A stretch of DNA of 64,000 bases from an uncultured Polaribacter sp. (GTDB lineage Bacteria > Bacteroidota > Bacteroidia > Flavobacteriales > Flavobacteriaceae): contig NZ_CANMHM010000002.1 of NCBI RefSeq assembly GCF_947497695.1, positions 401,387 through 465,386 on the forward strand, written 5' to 3'. The notes under the pieces are model-generated. The model had not been told where the DNA came from. It saw nothing but the letters and a program-made list of their open reading frames with translations, and made no database searches. A program made the position numbers and the translations under genes. Every line of letters starts with the position of its first letter. Position 1 is the first letter of the stretch. Positions 40,316 to 50,825 of the stretch are shown here, piece after piece.

Positions 40316-40972
40316 TTTTTGGGCGTTTTAACGGGCTTTCACTACTCGCTTCACGCTAAAAAGCGTGAGAACTCAAACATACCGTTCTATCCCTAACGCG
40401 AATTGCGTTAGTATTAAAAACATAACAATTGTCACTTCAAACAGTGTAAGAAGTCACATATCAGTGATAAAGCAATGTTGAGTAGCTTTATCTGATTTTT
40501 CCTAACGTTGAAAAGACAAAATTGAATAATAATTACTCTCTAAAACCCCTCAAAGTTTAGTCTTTCTAAAAGAATCTTCTAAGATTGTTCATTTTGTGTA
40601 GGATACTTGCAACAAAACAAACTGAATCGTAAGTTATTCTCCATAAAGTTTTGTTATTCTAAAAAATATTTTACGGTTTGTTCACTTGTACGTGAGACCC
40701 TTTCAGGGAGATAAACTGGGTGAAATTTCTAGGCCGTTCAAGTTAAAAACGAGTACTAACTAATCACTTTATGCGATTTCTCTCAAAAGTTCGAAATTAC
40801 AAACTTAACTTTCTTCTGCGTGAAGGATAGCAGCCTTTCGACCTCGCTCAAGATTCATTCCAAGCCCACAGTGAGGCACGAACGAGGACTTGTAAAGGAT
40901 AGCCTGACCATTTTCATATCAAAAAGTTGATGCTATTAACTCAATTAATTAAAAAATGGGCACGCCCAAAAA
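40316..40972. repeat. Intergenic element with terminal inverted repeats (two opposed REP-like units)
   Basis: TTTTTGGGCGT (40316-40326) and ACGCCCAAAAA (40962-40972) are perfect 11-bp inverted ends. Both arms then show the same inward order: GGGCTT-type block, variable hairpins (for example CACGCT/AGCGTG and CTAACGC/GCGTTAG on the left), and CTATCCCTAACGC on the left against CTATCCTTCACGC on the right. From memory this resembles a dispersed flavobacterial intergenic repeat. No ORF is supported between rpsP and dnaE (918 bp). Confidence 0.55.
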
Positions 40973-41117
40973 CTAATAAGAAAACTTTTATTTGATAAGA
41001 CCTACTATCATTGCATTTTTGACAATCGTTAATAACTTAGTTTGTTAAAATCTACCAAAAAAATGTAAATTTACACCACGATTAAACAGTCAAACGCTTC
41101 CTCATTTACACACATTT

Positions 41118-44100
41118 ATGTACTTAATTTTCGATACAGAAACCACAGGTTTACCTAAAAGTTGGAACGCACCAATTACAGATATAGACAACTGGCCTAG
41201 GTGTATACAAATTGCGTGGCAATTGCATGATGCTATGGGAAACGTTGTAGAACATAACGATTTTCTAATACAACCAGAAGGTTTTAACATTCCTTTTGAT
41301 GCAGAAAGAATTCATGGTATTTCTACAGAATTGGCAGCAGAACAAGGTATTTCTTTAGAAAAAGGATTAACTCTTTTTAAGGAAGCCTTAGATAAAACAA
41401 AATTTATAGTTGGGCAAAATTTACAATTCGATATTAATATTATGGGTTGCGAATTGCACAGATTGGGTGTAGAAACCAATTTAACTTCGCTACCAGTTTT
41501 AGACACTTGTACAGAAAAAACAGCAACCATTTGCCAAATTCCTGGTGGTCGTGGAGGAAAATTTAAATTGCCCACGCTAACAGAATTACACAATCATTTA
41601 TTTGGTGTTGGTTTTGGAGAAGCACACAATGCAACAGCAGATGTAGAGGCAACCACGCGTTGTTTTTTAGAATTAATTCGTTTAAGAGAATATACCAAAG
41701 AACAGTTAGATGTAGATGCAGATTATTTTAAAAATTTCTCTGAGGCAAACCCAAAACCAATACAGGTAATTGGTTTAAAACACATCAACCTAAAAAAAGA
41801 GAGCGAAAAAATAAGAAAACGTCTAGAGAAACTAAAAGACGTGCAAGAAACCAAATCTACATCAGAAGGTTTGGCAGAGTTAGAAAATGTACAATTCGCC
41901 CATTTACACAACCATACACAATATTCTGTATTACAATCTACCATGCAAATTGGGAATATTGTAAAAGCAGCTGCAAAAGACAATATGCCTGCTGTTGCTA
42001 TGACAGATACTGCAAACATGATGGCTTCTTTCCATTTTGTAAGTGCAGTTTTAAATCATAATAAAAATGCAGAAAAACCTATAAAACCTATTATTGGTTG
42101 TGAGTTTAATGTCTGTGAAGATCATAAAAATAAATCGCAAAAAGACAATGGATATCAAGTTGTTTTGCTGGCAAAAAACAAAAAAGGCTATCATAATTTA
42201 GCTAAAATGTCTTCTATTGCTTTTGTAGATGGTTTCTATTATGTACCAAGAATTGATAGAGAAATCATCAAAAAATACAAAGAAGATATTATTGTTTTAA
42301 CGGGTAATTTATATGGAGAAGTACCTAGTAAAATTCTAAATCTTGGAGAAAATCAGGCAGAAGAAGCTTTATTATGGTGGAAAGAGCAGTTTAAAGATGA
42401 TTTGTATATTGAGTTGATGCGTCACAATCAACAAGATGAAACCATTGTGAATGAAACTTTGCTAAAGTTTTCTAAAAAGCACAATGTTAAAGTTGTTGCC
42501 ACCAACAATACTTTCTATTTAGAAAAAAAAGATGCCAATGCACATGATATTTTACTCTGTGTAAAAGATGGCGAAAAACAAGCCACACCTAAAGGAAAAG
42601 GACGTGGCTACAGATATGGTTTACCAAACGACGAGTATTATTTTAAATCGTCTGATGAAATGAAAACCCTATTTGCAGATTTGCCAGAAGCAATTATCAA
42701 CATTCAAGAAATTGTAGATAAAATAGAAATTTTTACACTAGCCAGAGATGTTTTATTACCTGCTTTTGATATTCCAGAAGAATTTTTATTCGAAGAAGAT
42801 AAAATTGATGGAGGAAAACGTGGCGAAAATAAATTTTTAGCTCATTTAACATACGAAGGTGCGAAAAAACGTTATGGAGAAATTACAGATTCCATTAAAG
42901 AACGTTTAGATTTTGAATTAGAAGTAATTGAAAAAACAGGCTATCCTGGTTATTTTTTAATTGTGGAAGATTTTATTCGCGAAGCCAGAAATATGGATGT
43001 TGCAGTGGGTCCTGGTCGTGGTTCTGCTGCTGGTTCTGTGGTTGCTTATTGCTTATGGATTACCAATATAGATCCTATTAAATACGATTTACTTTTTGAG
43101 CGTTTTTTAAATCCTGAAAGGGTTTCTATGCCAGATATCGATATCGATTTTGATGATGAAGGACGAAGCAGAGTCATGGATTATGTAATTGATAAATATG
43201 GTGCAAATCAGGTTGCACAAATTATTACCTATGGTACTATGGCTGCAAAATCTTCTATTAGAGATACAGCCAGAGTTTTAGATTTACCACTTTTTGAAGC
43301 CGATAGAATTGCAAAATTAATTCCGGGCATCAAACTAAAAAATATTTTTGGGGATGATGCCAAAAGCAAAAGTAAAGTTGATGGTTTACGTGCAGAAGAA
43401 AAACAGTTAGTAGAAGAATTAAGACATATGTCTTTTGGAAACGATTTAACATCAGAAACCATCAATAAAGCCACTATTTTAGAAGGCTCTGTAAGAAATA
43501 CAGGTATTCATGCTTGTGGTGTAATTATTACACCAGGAGATATTACAAACTATGTTCCTGTTGCTTTAGCAAAGGATTCTGATATGTATGTAACCCAATT
43601 TGACAATTCTGTAGTAGAATCTGCAGGTTTGTTAAAAATGGACTTTCTAGGGTTAAAAACATTAACTTTAATTAAAGACACCGTAAAAATTGTAAAAGCA
43701 AAACACGATATTACGTTAGATCCAGAAAGTTTTCCTTTAGATGATGAAAAAACCTACGAACTCTTTCAAAGAGGAGAAACTGTGGGTATTTTTCAATATG
43801 AATCTCCTGGAATGCAAAAACACATGCGTTCTTTAAAACCAACCGTTTTTGCAGATTTAATTGCCATGAATGCTTTGTACAGACCTGGACCAATGGAATA
43901 TATTCCTAGTTTTATCAACAGAAAACACGGTACAGAAGATATAGAATACGATTTGCCAGCAATGGAAGAGTATTTGGCAGAAACTTACGGAATTACAGTT
44001 TACCAAGAGCAAGTAATGTTACTTTCTCAAAAATTGGCAGATTTTACCAAAGGTGAAGCCGATGTTTTACGTAAAGCCATGGGTAAAAAGCAAATTGCGG

Positions 44101-45455
44101 TTTTAGATAAAATGAAACCAAAATTTGTAGAACAAGCAGCTGCAAATGGGCATGATGCAGAAAAATTAGAAAAAATCTGGAAAGATTGGGAAGCCTTTGC
44201 AAGTTACGCTTTTAACAAATCTCACTCTACTTGTTATGCATGGATTGCCTACCAAACTGCGTATTTAAAAGCACATTATCCTGCAGAATACATGGCTTCT
44301 GTGCTTTCTAATAACATGAATGATATTAAAGCAGTTTCCTTTTTTATGGAAGAATGTAAAAGAATGGGCTTAGAAGTTTTAGGTCCAGATTTAAACGAAT
44401 CTTTCTTAAAATTTTCTGTAAATGCAGAAGGTGCTGTACGTTTTGGAATGGCAGCTGTAAAAGGTGTGGGTGCTGCTGCTGTAAGAGCTATTATTAAAGA
44501 AAGAGAAGAAAATGGGAATTATTCTTCCATTTTCGATTTGGCAAAACGTGTAGATTTACGTGCTGCAAACAAAAAATCTTTTGATAGTTTAATAAAAGCT
44601 GGTGCTTTTGATTCTTTTACAGATACACACAGAGCACAGTATTTTAAAGAAGATGAAAAAGGTTTAACCTTTTTAGAACGTGCCATGAAGTTTGGTAGTA
44701 AATTTCAAGAAAATAAAAATTCTGCACAAGTTTCTATGTTTGGTGAAGCTTCTACAGTGCAATTTCCAGAACCAGATATACCTGAATGTGAAACTTGGGG
44801 AACTATGGAATTATTATCGCAAGAAAAAGAAGTAATTGGTATTTATATTTCTGCACATCCTTTAGATGATTTTAAAAACGAGTTAAAATTTTGTAACGCT
44901 TCTTTAAAACATTTTAAGGGAGATTTAGCAAAGTATGTAGGTATGAACATGGCTTTTGCAGCCATTGTTACAGATGTACAACATAGGGTTTCTAAAGCTG
45001 GTAAAGGTTGGGCAATGTTTACTATGGAAGATTATAGTGACAGCAACGAATTTAGAATTTTTGGTGAAGATTACTTAAGAATGAAACACTTTTTAGTGCC
45101 CAATTCTTTCTTGTTTGTACGTGCTACAATTCAACCTGGTTGGACTAATAAAGAGGGAGTTGTAGGAGAACCTAGACTAAAATTTACAGAAATGAAATTG
45201 TTGCACGATATTATGGATGAACTCTGCAAAAAAGTAACCATTCAATTACCATTAGAAGAAATTAATGCACAAACCATTTTAAATTTAGAATCTATCTTAA
45301 AAAACAAGCCAGGTAAACAAAGTTTAAACTTTACAGTTTGGGACGAAAAAGAAAAACTAGAAATTAGTTTGCCTAGTAGAAATACGAAGATTCATATTTC
45401 TAATGAATTGTTGGGTATTTTAGAAAGTCAGCAAATACAGTTTAAATTAAACTAA
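41118..45455 (+). CDS. dnaE: DNA polymerase III alpha subunit with N-terminal proofreading exonuclease
   Basis: A 1,445-residue replicative polymerase. Residues 1-190 are a DnaQ-type DEDDh exonuclease (FDTETTGL with Asp6/Glu8, Asp105, His170, Asp175). A linker and the PHP domain follow (HLHNHTQYSVLQ near 260). The polymerase core has PGRGSAAGS (near 635) and PDIDIDFDDEG (672-682), followed by the helix-hairpin-helix and OB-fold regions. Typical DnaE is about 1,160 residues; the extra length is the exonuclease, an arrangement known in Bacteroidetes. A terminator-like hairpin follows 195 bp downstream. Confidence 0.97.
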   Translation: MYLIFDTETTGLPKSWNAPITDIDNWPRCIQIAWQLHDAMGNVVEHNDFLIQPEGFNIPFDAERIHGISTELAAEQGISLEKGLTLFKEALDKTKFIVGQNLQFDINIMGCELHRLGVETNLTSLPVLDTCTEKTATICQIPGGRGGKFKLPTLTELHNHLFGVGFGEAHNATADVEATTRCFLELIRLREYTKEQLDVDADYFKNFSEANPKPIQVIGLKHINLKKESEKIRKRLEKLKDVQETKSTSEGLAELENVQFAHLHNHTQYSVLQSTMQIGNIVKAAAKDNMPAVAMTDTANMMASFHFVSAVLNHNKNAEKPIKPIIGCEFNVCEDHKNKSQKDNGYQVVLLAKNKKGYHNLAKMSSIAFVDGFYYVPRIDREIIKKYKEDIIVLTGNLYGEVPSKILNLGENQAEEALLWWKEQFKDDLYIELMRHNQQDETIVNETLLKFSKKHNVKVVATNNTFYLEKKDANAHDILLCVKDGEKQATPKGKGRGYRYGLPNDEYYFKSSDEMKTLFADLPEAIINIQEIVDKIEIFTLARDVLLPAFDIPEEFLFEEDKIDGGKRGENKFLAHLTYEGAKKRYGEITDSIKERLDFELEVIEKTGYPGYFLIVEDFIREARNMDVAVGPGRGSAAGSVVAYCLWITNIDPIKYDLLFERFLNPERVSMPDIDIDFDDEGRSRVMDYVIDKYGANQVAQIITYGTMAAKSSIRDTARVLDLPLFEADRIAKLIPGIKLKNIFGDDAKSKSKVDGLRAEEKQLVEELRHMSFGNDLTSETINKATILEGSVRNTGIHACGVIITPGDITNYVPVALAKDSDMYVTQFDNSVVESAGLLKMDFLGLKTLTLIKDTVKIVKAKHDITLDPESFPLDDEKTYELFQRGETVGIFQYESPGMQKHMRSLKPTVFADLIAMNALYRPGPMEYIPSFINRKHGTEDIEYDLPAMEEYLAETYGITVYQEQVMLLSQKLADFTKGEADVLRKAMGKKQIAVLDKMKPKFVEQAAANGHDAEKLEKIWKDWEAFASYAFNKSHSTCYAWIAYQTAYLKAHYPAEYMASVLSNNMNDIKAVSFFMEECKRMGLEVLGPDLNESFLKFSVNAEGAVRFGMAAVKGVGAAAVRAIIKEREENGNYSSIFDLAKRVDLRAANKKSFDSLIKAGAFDSFTDTHRAQYFKEDEKGLTFLERAMKFGSKFQENKNSAQVSMFGEASTVQFPEPDIPECETWGTMELLSQEKEVIGIYISAHPLDDFKNELKFCNASLKHFKGDLAKYVGMNMAFAAIVTDVQHRVSKAGKGWAMFTMEDYSDSNEFRIFGEDYLRMKHFLVPNSFLFVRATIQPGWTNKEGVVGEPRLKFTEMKLLHDIMDELCKKVTIQLPLEEINAQTILNLESILKNKPGKQSLNFTVWDEKEKLEISLPSRNTKIHISNELLGILESQQIQFKLN

Positions 45456-45811
45456 GTTTACACCTGAATTAAACTTTATCATACCAAAGTTAGACAAGAT
45501 CTAATATTTTACTAAAATGAAAAGTAATTTGCGTTTATATTTTGGTGTTAATAAATTGTAAACTCCTTTCATAACACTATTTAAATGTATAATTTCGCTG
45601 AAATCAAAACACAAAACATCAATTTAAAATACTTAAAATCAATCTATTAAAAACTAAAATAGTATTCTATAAATTTTAGTTTTTATAAAAATGATATTCA
45701 CAAAATAAGACATCAATTTTTACGAATAATTTATTTTGGTTTTTATTAACACTTAAACAAAGTCAGTTACTATTTTAAAATGATACTTTTGTTTAACAAA
45801 AACAAATAATC
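45456..45811. other. Intergenic stretch with a terminator-like hairpin and a -7 box
   Basis: No gene is seen. AAACTAAAAT (45651-45660) and ATTTTAGTTT (45673-45682) form a stem followed by T-rich DNA, a plausible weak terminator of dnaE. TACTTTTG at 45784-45791 fits the -7 consensus for the following oxidase gene, 20 bp before its ATG. Confidence 0.5.
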
Positions 45812-47146
45812 ATGAAACAAAAAGAAAACGGTACTTGGGTAAGTTGGAATGAAAACTTAAAGCATAATTATAAGAATTTGTACAATATTACCAAAGAAAG
45901 TGAATTACAGGAAGTAATTGCCAATAATGATAAAATTCGTTTTTTTGGTAACAAACAATCTTCTGCAGATATTGCTGCTGGTACAGACACTTTGTTAGAT
46001 ATGAAAAGTTACAATAAAATTGTTTCTTATGATTATAGTAAGAAAACAATTACTGTACAATCTGGTGTAATTCTAGGAGATTTATTAGAAGCTATAGAAA
46101 AAGTAGGTTGGTGCATACCTTGTTTACCTGACATTAATACCATTACCATTGGTGGTGCTTTAGCAACAGGTACACATGGTACAAGTGGTAAATTACTATC
46201 TGAATACATAAGTTCTTTCAGATTAATTTTAGCCGATGGTTCTGTGCAAGAAATAGATAGTGCAGACGAATTAATGAACGCTGTTAAAGTTTCTTTAGGA
46301 ATGTTAGGTGTTTTTTCTGAAATTACTTTTCAATGCGAAACGGAGTACACTTTACATGTTAAAGAACGTCCAGAAAGCGATAAAGAATGGCTGCCAAAAA
46401 TTAAAGACCGCTTAAAACAACACGATTTTTTAAGAATACTATGGTTGCCTCATACAAGTAAAGGCTATGTTATTACTGGAGATAAAATTGATAAAGACAA
46501 AGAAATTACAGTAAATAACGGCCCAAAATATTTAAAACATAGAAGAACAGCTTCTAAAATTTTGTATAAATATTCGCATAAATTTCCTTGGATTACTGCA
46601 ATTGCAAACAAAATTTTAGCCAAAGCATTTTTTAGTTCTAAAAAAGAACACAAAGGGTCTTTATACCAAGCAACCGTTACAAAATCTAGAGGTTCTACTT
46701 TAGAGTTGGCAGAATGGACTGTTGGTTTAGATAAATTTCCGCAAGTTTTTGCAGAATTAAAACAAGAAATTAACAAATGGTCTAACAACTCTTTTATTCA
46801 TATTCCTATGGATGTACGTTTTGTACAAAAGGATGATGCTTGGTTAAGTTACGCTTACAAAGAAGATATTGTAACCATGGGTTGTGTTTCTAGAAATGCT
46901 GCTACTGCAGATACTTATGAAGCTTTTAAAAGTGTAGAAAAAATATTTTTAAAGCATGGTGGAAGACCACATTGGGGAAAACGTTTTGCAGCAAAAGATG
47001 CAGAATTGTCTAAAATTTATCCAAAATGGGAAGATTTTAAAGAATTAAGAAGCGATTTAGATCCAACAAATAAATTTTTGAATCCGTATTTAGCTAAATT
47101 GGTAAATGCGAAAAAAACAGTACATGCAAAAAAAGTGGTTGCCTAA
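45812..47146 (+). CDS. FAD-linked aldonolactone oxidase-family protein (ALO-like)
   Basis: A 444-residue protein with a PCMH-type FAD domain (GNKQSSADIAAGTDTLLDM, TIGGALATGTHGTS) and a C-terminal D-arabinono-1,4-lactone oxidase domain ending with PHWGKRFAAKD and LDPTNKFLNPYL. The family oxidises sugar lactones or polyols with oxygen or another acceptor. No signal peptide is seen. It overlaps the HAD phosphatase gene by 23 bp, which suggests one pathway on a sugar phosphate. The substrate is unknown. Confidence 0.85.
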   Translation: MKQKENGTWVSWNENLKHNYKNLYNITKESELQEVIANNDKIRFFGNKQSSADIAAGTDTLLDMKSYNKIVSYDYSKKTITVQSGVILGDLLEAIEKVGWCIPCLPDINTITIGGALATGTHGTSGKLLSEYISSFRLILADGSVQEIDSADELMNAVKVSLGMLGVFSEITFQCETEYTLHVKERPESDKEWLPKIKDRLKQHDFLRILWLPHTSKGYVITGDKIDKDKEITVNNGPKYLKHRRTASKILYKYSHKFPWITAIANKILAKAFFSSKKEHKGSLYQATVTKSRGSTLELAEWTVGLDKFPQVFAELKQEINKWSNNSFIHIPMDVRFVQKDDAWLSYAYKEDIVTMGCVSRNAATADTYEAFKSVEKIFLKHGGRPHWGKRFAAKDAELSKIYPKWEDFKELRSDLDPTNKFLNPYLAKLVNAKKTVHAKKVVA

Positions 47147-47786
47147 AGGTTTTTTGTTTGATTTTGATGGTGTAGTTGTACATAGCTTTAAAAGCCATGG
47201 AAATGCCTGGAGTAGTGCTTTTAAAGAGCTCTTTAATAAAGAAATTGCACCTTTTCCAAAAAGTCATGCTGGTAAATCTCCAATGTTAATATCTGAATAT
47301 TATTGCAGTGTTATTGGTAAAGAAAAACGGGCAGAAGATTTGTATTTATTAAAAGATATTCATTTAGATAAACATTTTACCAAACCAGATTTATTACCTG
47401 GAGTTAGAGAATTTACAAGTTTTTTATCCGAAGAAAACATTCCTTATGGTATTGCTAGCAACGCAACTAGGCAGTTTCTTAAAAACAGCATCAAACATTT
47501 AGATTTAAATTTTGAAACGTATTTTGGTGTTCAAGATTATGACAAACCAAAACCTGCTCCAGAAGCTTACATCAAATTAGCAAATCATTTAGGTTTTAAA
47601 ACTGAGGATTTTAAGTTTATATGGGTATTTGAAGACAGCCTAACAGGAACCAAAGCAGCCAAAGCAGCTGGTATGGTTCCTATTGGAATTACTACGCAAT
47701 ATTCTGAAGAAGAATTGAAAGAAGCTGGTAGTATTTTTGTTTTTCCAACTTTGTTGGAAGCTTATGAGTATCTAACCAAAATATAA
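47124..47786 (+). CDS. HAD-superfamily hydrolase (beta-phosphoglucomutase-like)
   Basis: 220 residues from the ATG at 47124; an ATG at 47106 adds six. The HAD motifs are FLFDFDGVVVH (nucleophile and acid Asp), IASNATRQF (motif II), KPKPAPEAY (motif III Lys) and FEDSLTGTKAAKAAGM (motif IV). The subclass IA cap is present. It probably hydrolyses a small sugar phosphate; mutase activity is possible. It is coupled to the lactone-oxidase-type gene. Confidence 0.85.
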   Translation: MQKKWLPKGFLFDFDGVVVHSFKSHGNAWSSAFKELFNKEIAPFPKSHAGKSPMLISEYYCSVIGKEKRAEDLYLLKDIHLDKHFTKPDLLPGVREFTSFLSEENIPYGIASNATRQFLKNSIKHLDLNFETYFGVQDYDKPKPAPEAYIKLANHLGFKTEDFKFIWVFEDSLTGTKAAKAAGMVPIGITTQYSEEELKEAGSIFVFPTLLEAYEYLTKI

Positions 47787-47894
47787 ATTCGTTTGATTTC
47801 GAGTTTTGGATAATTTTTATAACGAAGCATAAATTATACTACTTTAACTATATTATTATAGGTTGCTAACTACATAGTTGGAAACTGTAAAACT

Positions 47895-48788
47895 TTACTT
47901 TGTCACTTCTCTAAAAAGGGTTTCTAAATTTTTATTTTGAGTATTTAAACTTAAAATTTTTATACCATTTTCTTGTGCAAAATCAAATACAATTGGACGC
48001 ATATCTTTTTCAGTTTCGAAATTGATATACCAACTATTGTTGTCTGTATTTTTAAACGAAACTACGTTTGCCAATTTACCTAAAACCTGCTCTTTAACCT
48101 TAACATTAAAAGTAACTTTTATAGTTTGCTGATTGTTATTTTTAAGTTCCGTTAACTTTTCATAAACCAAAAGAGTACCTTTTTTAATAATGATTACTCG
48201 ATCACAAACAGCTTCTACTTCTTGCATAATATGTGTAGAAAATAATACCGTTTTGTCTTTACCTAATTCTTTAATCAATTCTCTAATTTCTACTAATTGA
48301 TTAGGATCTAAACCTGTGGTTGGTTCATCTAAAATTAAAACTGTAGGATTGTGTAAAATTGCAGCTGCCAAACCAACTCTTTGTTGGTATCCTTTAGATA
48401 ATTGATTTATTTTTTTGTGTGCTTCTGCATTTAAACCTACTTTATCAATACAAAGTTCAATCTGATTTTTAGCAACCTTAAAAATAGATGCTTGAAATTG
48501 TAAATACTCTCTAACATACATATCAGTATATAAAGGGTTGTGTTCTGGTAAATAACCGATGGTTTTTTGTGCTTCTAATGGGTTTTGTAAAACATCAATC
48601 TCATCAACAAAAACCTGTCCTTCATTTGGTTTGATAAATCCTGTTAAAATTTTCATCATAGTTGATTTTCCTGCTCCATTTGGACCTAAAAAACCTATAA
48701 TTTGCCCTTTATCCGCAGAAAAAGAAATTGCTTTTAATGCTTGTTGATTTTTATAAAACTTAGAAACAGATTTTACTTTTATTGACAT
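47895..48788 (-). CDS. gldA: Gliding motility ABC transporter ATP-binding protein GldA
   Basis: A 297-residue ABC ATPase: Walker A GPNGAGKST, signature LSKGYQQRVGLA, Walker B LILDEPTTGLDP and switch STHIMQE. Length and sequence fit GldA, which with GldF and GldG supports gliding in flavobacteria. Those partners are not adjacent here, as is common for gldA. It is convergent with the HAD gene. Confidence 0.85.
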   Translation of the reverse strand: MSIKVKSVSKFYKNQQALKAISFSADKGQIIGFLGPNGAGKSTMMKILTGFIKPNEGQVFVDEIDVLQNPLEAQKTIGYLPEHNPLYTDMYVREYLQFQASIFKVAKNQIELCIDKVGLNAEAHKKINQLSKGYQQRVGLAAAILHNPTVLILDEPTTGLDPNQLVEIRELIKELGKDKTVLFSTHIMQEVEAVCDRVIIIKKGTLLVYEKLTELKNNNQQTIKVTFNVKVKEQVLGKLANVVSFKNTDNNSWYINFETEKDMRPIVFDFAQENGIKILSLNTQNKNLETLFREVTK

Positions 48789-48946
48789 TTAGTGAATGTT
48801 TTTGGGTTTCATTTTTTTTATTAAGCTAATAATTAATAGTTTGATATCTTGTTTCCTTTAAAACTAATTTCTAGATACATAATTTATGAAACTAAATTTA
48901 CTCAAACTAATATTTATGCTTTTAGATAAACGATAAAAATATAATT

Positions 48947-49717
48947 TTAGTCTGTTTTATTTATTAATTTCAACCTGATATTTCTAATATTTTTCATTCG
49001 TTTCCAGGTATTTAAATGACGTTGTTTATACAACCATAAAGTACCTAAATCTAGTAAAAAATAAAATAAACTAATACCACTTGGAGGATTATGACTTGGT
49101 AAAAAAGGAATTACATTCCAAGCAGTTGAAGGCCACCACCAACATTTATATGTAGTCCCAATAATTTCTAACACTGCAACAGAAATATACATGGTTAGAT
49201 AAAAAAGACGCTCTTTGGGTTTATTTCTTAGAATAAAAAGGGTAGCAATAGTCATCACAAAACCAAAAATATCATTCTTAAAAACTAAAAAAGCAGCTGC
49301 ATAAATAAAAATAAAAATTGCAAAAGTTTTCTCTAATTTTATATGCTGTTTTTTTATAGCAGCAGCCTTTGAAAAACACAAAACTGCTATATAAACAAAA
49401 GCATGCCCAAAGGGAATATACAAGGGTACATTTGCTAATCTGTAGGTGTACATTCCTAAAAAAACAGAGAACAAATATTCTCCAAAAAAGCCAATTAAAA
49501 CTGCCCCTAACATTTGTTCTTTTAGTCTTTTTGTAACTTTAAAAAAAGTAATTACAAAAACAAAAAGCATGAGTGCATTTGCATAAAACTGTGCATTTTT
49601 AGTAATAGCTACCATAAAATAACTGTCTAAAAATAAACCTACTATAAAAAACAAATAGAGTAAACCCAATGTTTTATAAGTAGTGTAAATAGTAGATTTA
49701 GATGCAAATAAACTCAT
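48947..49717 (-). CDS. Multi-pass membrane protein of unknown function
   Basis: About 256 residues from the ATG at 49717, with seven or eight transmembrane helices. Notable conserved-looking residues lie in membrane or loop regions: GFFGEYLFSVFLGMYTYRL, YIPFGHAF, and TTYKCWWWPSTAW near the C-terminus. The tail is very basic. I do not recognise the family. Flanks of 158 and 330 bp hold no gene. It could be an enzyme with membrane-embedded His/Glu residues, but nothing supports a specific reaction. Confidence 0.7.
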   Translation of the reverse strand: MSLFASKSTIYTTYKTLGLLYLFFIVGLFLDSYFMVAITKNAQFYANALMLFVFVITFFKVTKRLKEQMLGAVLIGFFGEYLFSVFLGMYTYRLANVPLYIPFGHAFVYIAVLCFSKAAAIKKQHIKLEKTFAIFIFIYAAAFLVFKNDIFGFVMTIATLFILRNKPKERLFYLTMYISVAVLEIIGTTYKCWWWPSTAWNVIPFLPSHNPPSGISLFYFLLDLGTLWLYKQRHLNTWKRMKNIRNIRLKLINKTD

Positions 49718-50047
49718 TTGGTAAAAATAAACATTGTTACTAAAAAATAGAACAATAAATTGAACCATTTTAATTTTAGTTTGTTTATCTGATATTAAAT
49801 TAATAATACTAATCTCTAATTCTAATCTTCACTTAATTTTTTTTATCCTAAAAAAAATGCTTTTAGAATGTTAGCTATATGCTATGATTTTTATTTAAAC
49901 AATCTATCTGATTAATCTTAGAAAATAGAATAAATTTTTGCTTATAACGAAACAAACAATTTAAATAATAAGTAAGCTCTTAATACTTTTCTATTTATTA
50001 TTTTTAGTACATTAGCATACCTCATTAATACTTTAAGAATTTAAAAT

Positions 50048-50662
50048 ATGCACGTAGCAATTGCAGGAAATATTGGCGCTGGCAAAACCACACTAACACA
50101 ATTATTAGCAAAACATTATAAATGGAAACCTCATTATGAGTCTGTTGATGAAAATCCGTATTTAGATGATTTTTATACTGAAATGGAACGCTGGTCGTTT
50201 AATCTTCAAATATATTTTTTAAATAGTAGATTTCGTCAAATATTAGAATTAAAAGAATCTGCTAAAAAAGTTATTCAGGATAGAACCATTTATGAAGATG
50301 CTCATATTTTTGCACCTAATTTACATGCCATGGGTCTAATGACCAATAGAGATTATACCAATTATACTTCTTTATTTGAATTAATGGAAAACTTAGTAAC
50401 GCCACCAGATATACTAATTTACTTACGTGCAGATATTTCTACTTTAGTAAATCAGATTCAAAAACGTGGTAGAGATTATGAAAACTCTATCAGCATCGAT
50501 TATTTAAATAGATTAAATGAGCGTTATGAAGCTTGGATTTCTACTTATACTAAAGGAAAACTATTAATAATTAATGTGAATAATTTAGATTTTGTTGAAA
50601 ACCAAGAAGATTTAGGAACTGTAATAGATAAAATTGACGCCGAAATAAATGGACTTTTTTAG
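50048..50662 (+). CDS. Deoxynucleoside kinase (dNK/dGK-dAK family)
   Basis: A 204-residue kinase with P-loop GNIGAGKTT at 7-15, ESVDENPYLDDFY with the catalytic Glu region, and DRTIYEDAHIFA (the DRS/ERS-type motif). A lid with KRGRDYE follows. It phosphorylates deoxynucleosides for nucleotide salvage. It stands alone with its own promoter region, and a terminator follows 128 bp downstream. Confidence 0.9.
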   Translation: MHVAIAGNIGAGKTTLTQLLAKHYKWKPHYESVDENPYLDDFYTEMERWSFNLQIYFLNSRFRQILELKESAKKVIQDRTIYEDAHIFAPNLHAMGLMTNRDYTNYTSLFELMENLVTPPDILIYLRADISTLVNQIQKRGRDYENSISIDYLNRLNERYEAWISTYTKGKLLIINVNNLDFVENQEDLGTVIDKIDAEINGLF

Positions 50663-50789
50663 TTAAAAAAAGTAACAATCTTTGCAGATAAAAATTAATC
50701 CATTACTGTTTAATCTATTCAATTAAAAACTGTAAAATAATTTATAGAATTAGTATTCTAATACAAAATCATCTTTAATAGATAAATAC

Positions 50790-50825
50790 AATCCCATGAT
50801 CTTTAAGAATCGATGGGATTTTTTA
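50790..50825 (+). terminator. Terminator after the deoxynucleoside kinase
   Basis: AATCCCAT and ATGGGATT form an 8-bp stem around 15 nt, followed by TTTTT. It is 128 bp past the stop codon. Confidence 0.75.

Noticed and set aside
41118..45455. Exonuclease-DnaE fusion as a novel gene fusion
   Set aside because: The sequence shows it clearly, but this architecture is already known for Bacteroidetes DnaE.
47840..47880. Terminator between the HAD gene and gldA
   Set aside because: Only a weak AACTA/TAGTT repeat with no T tract is visible.
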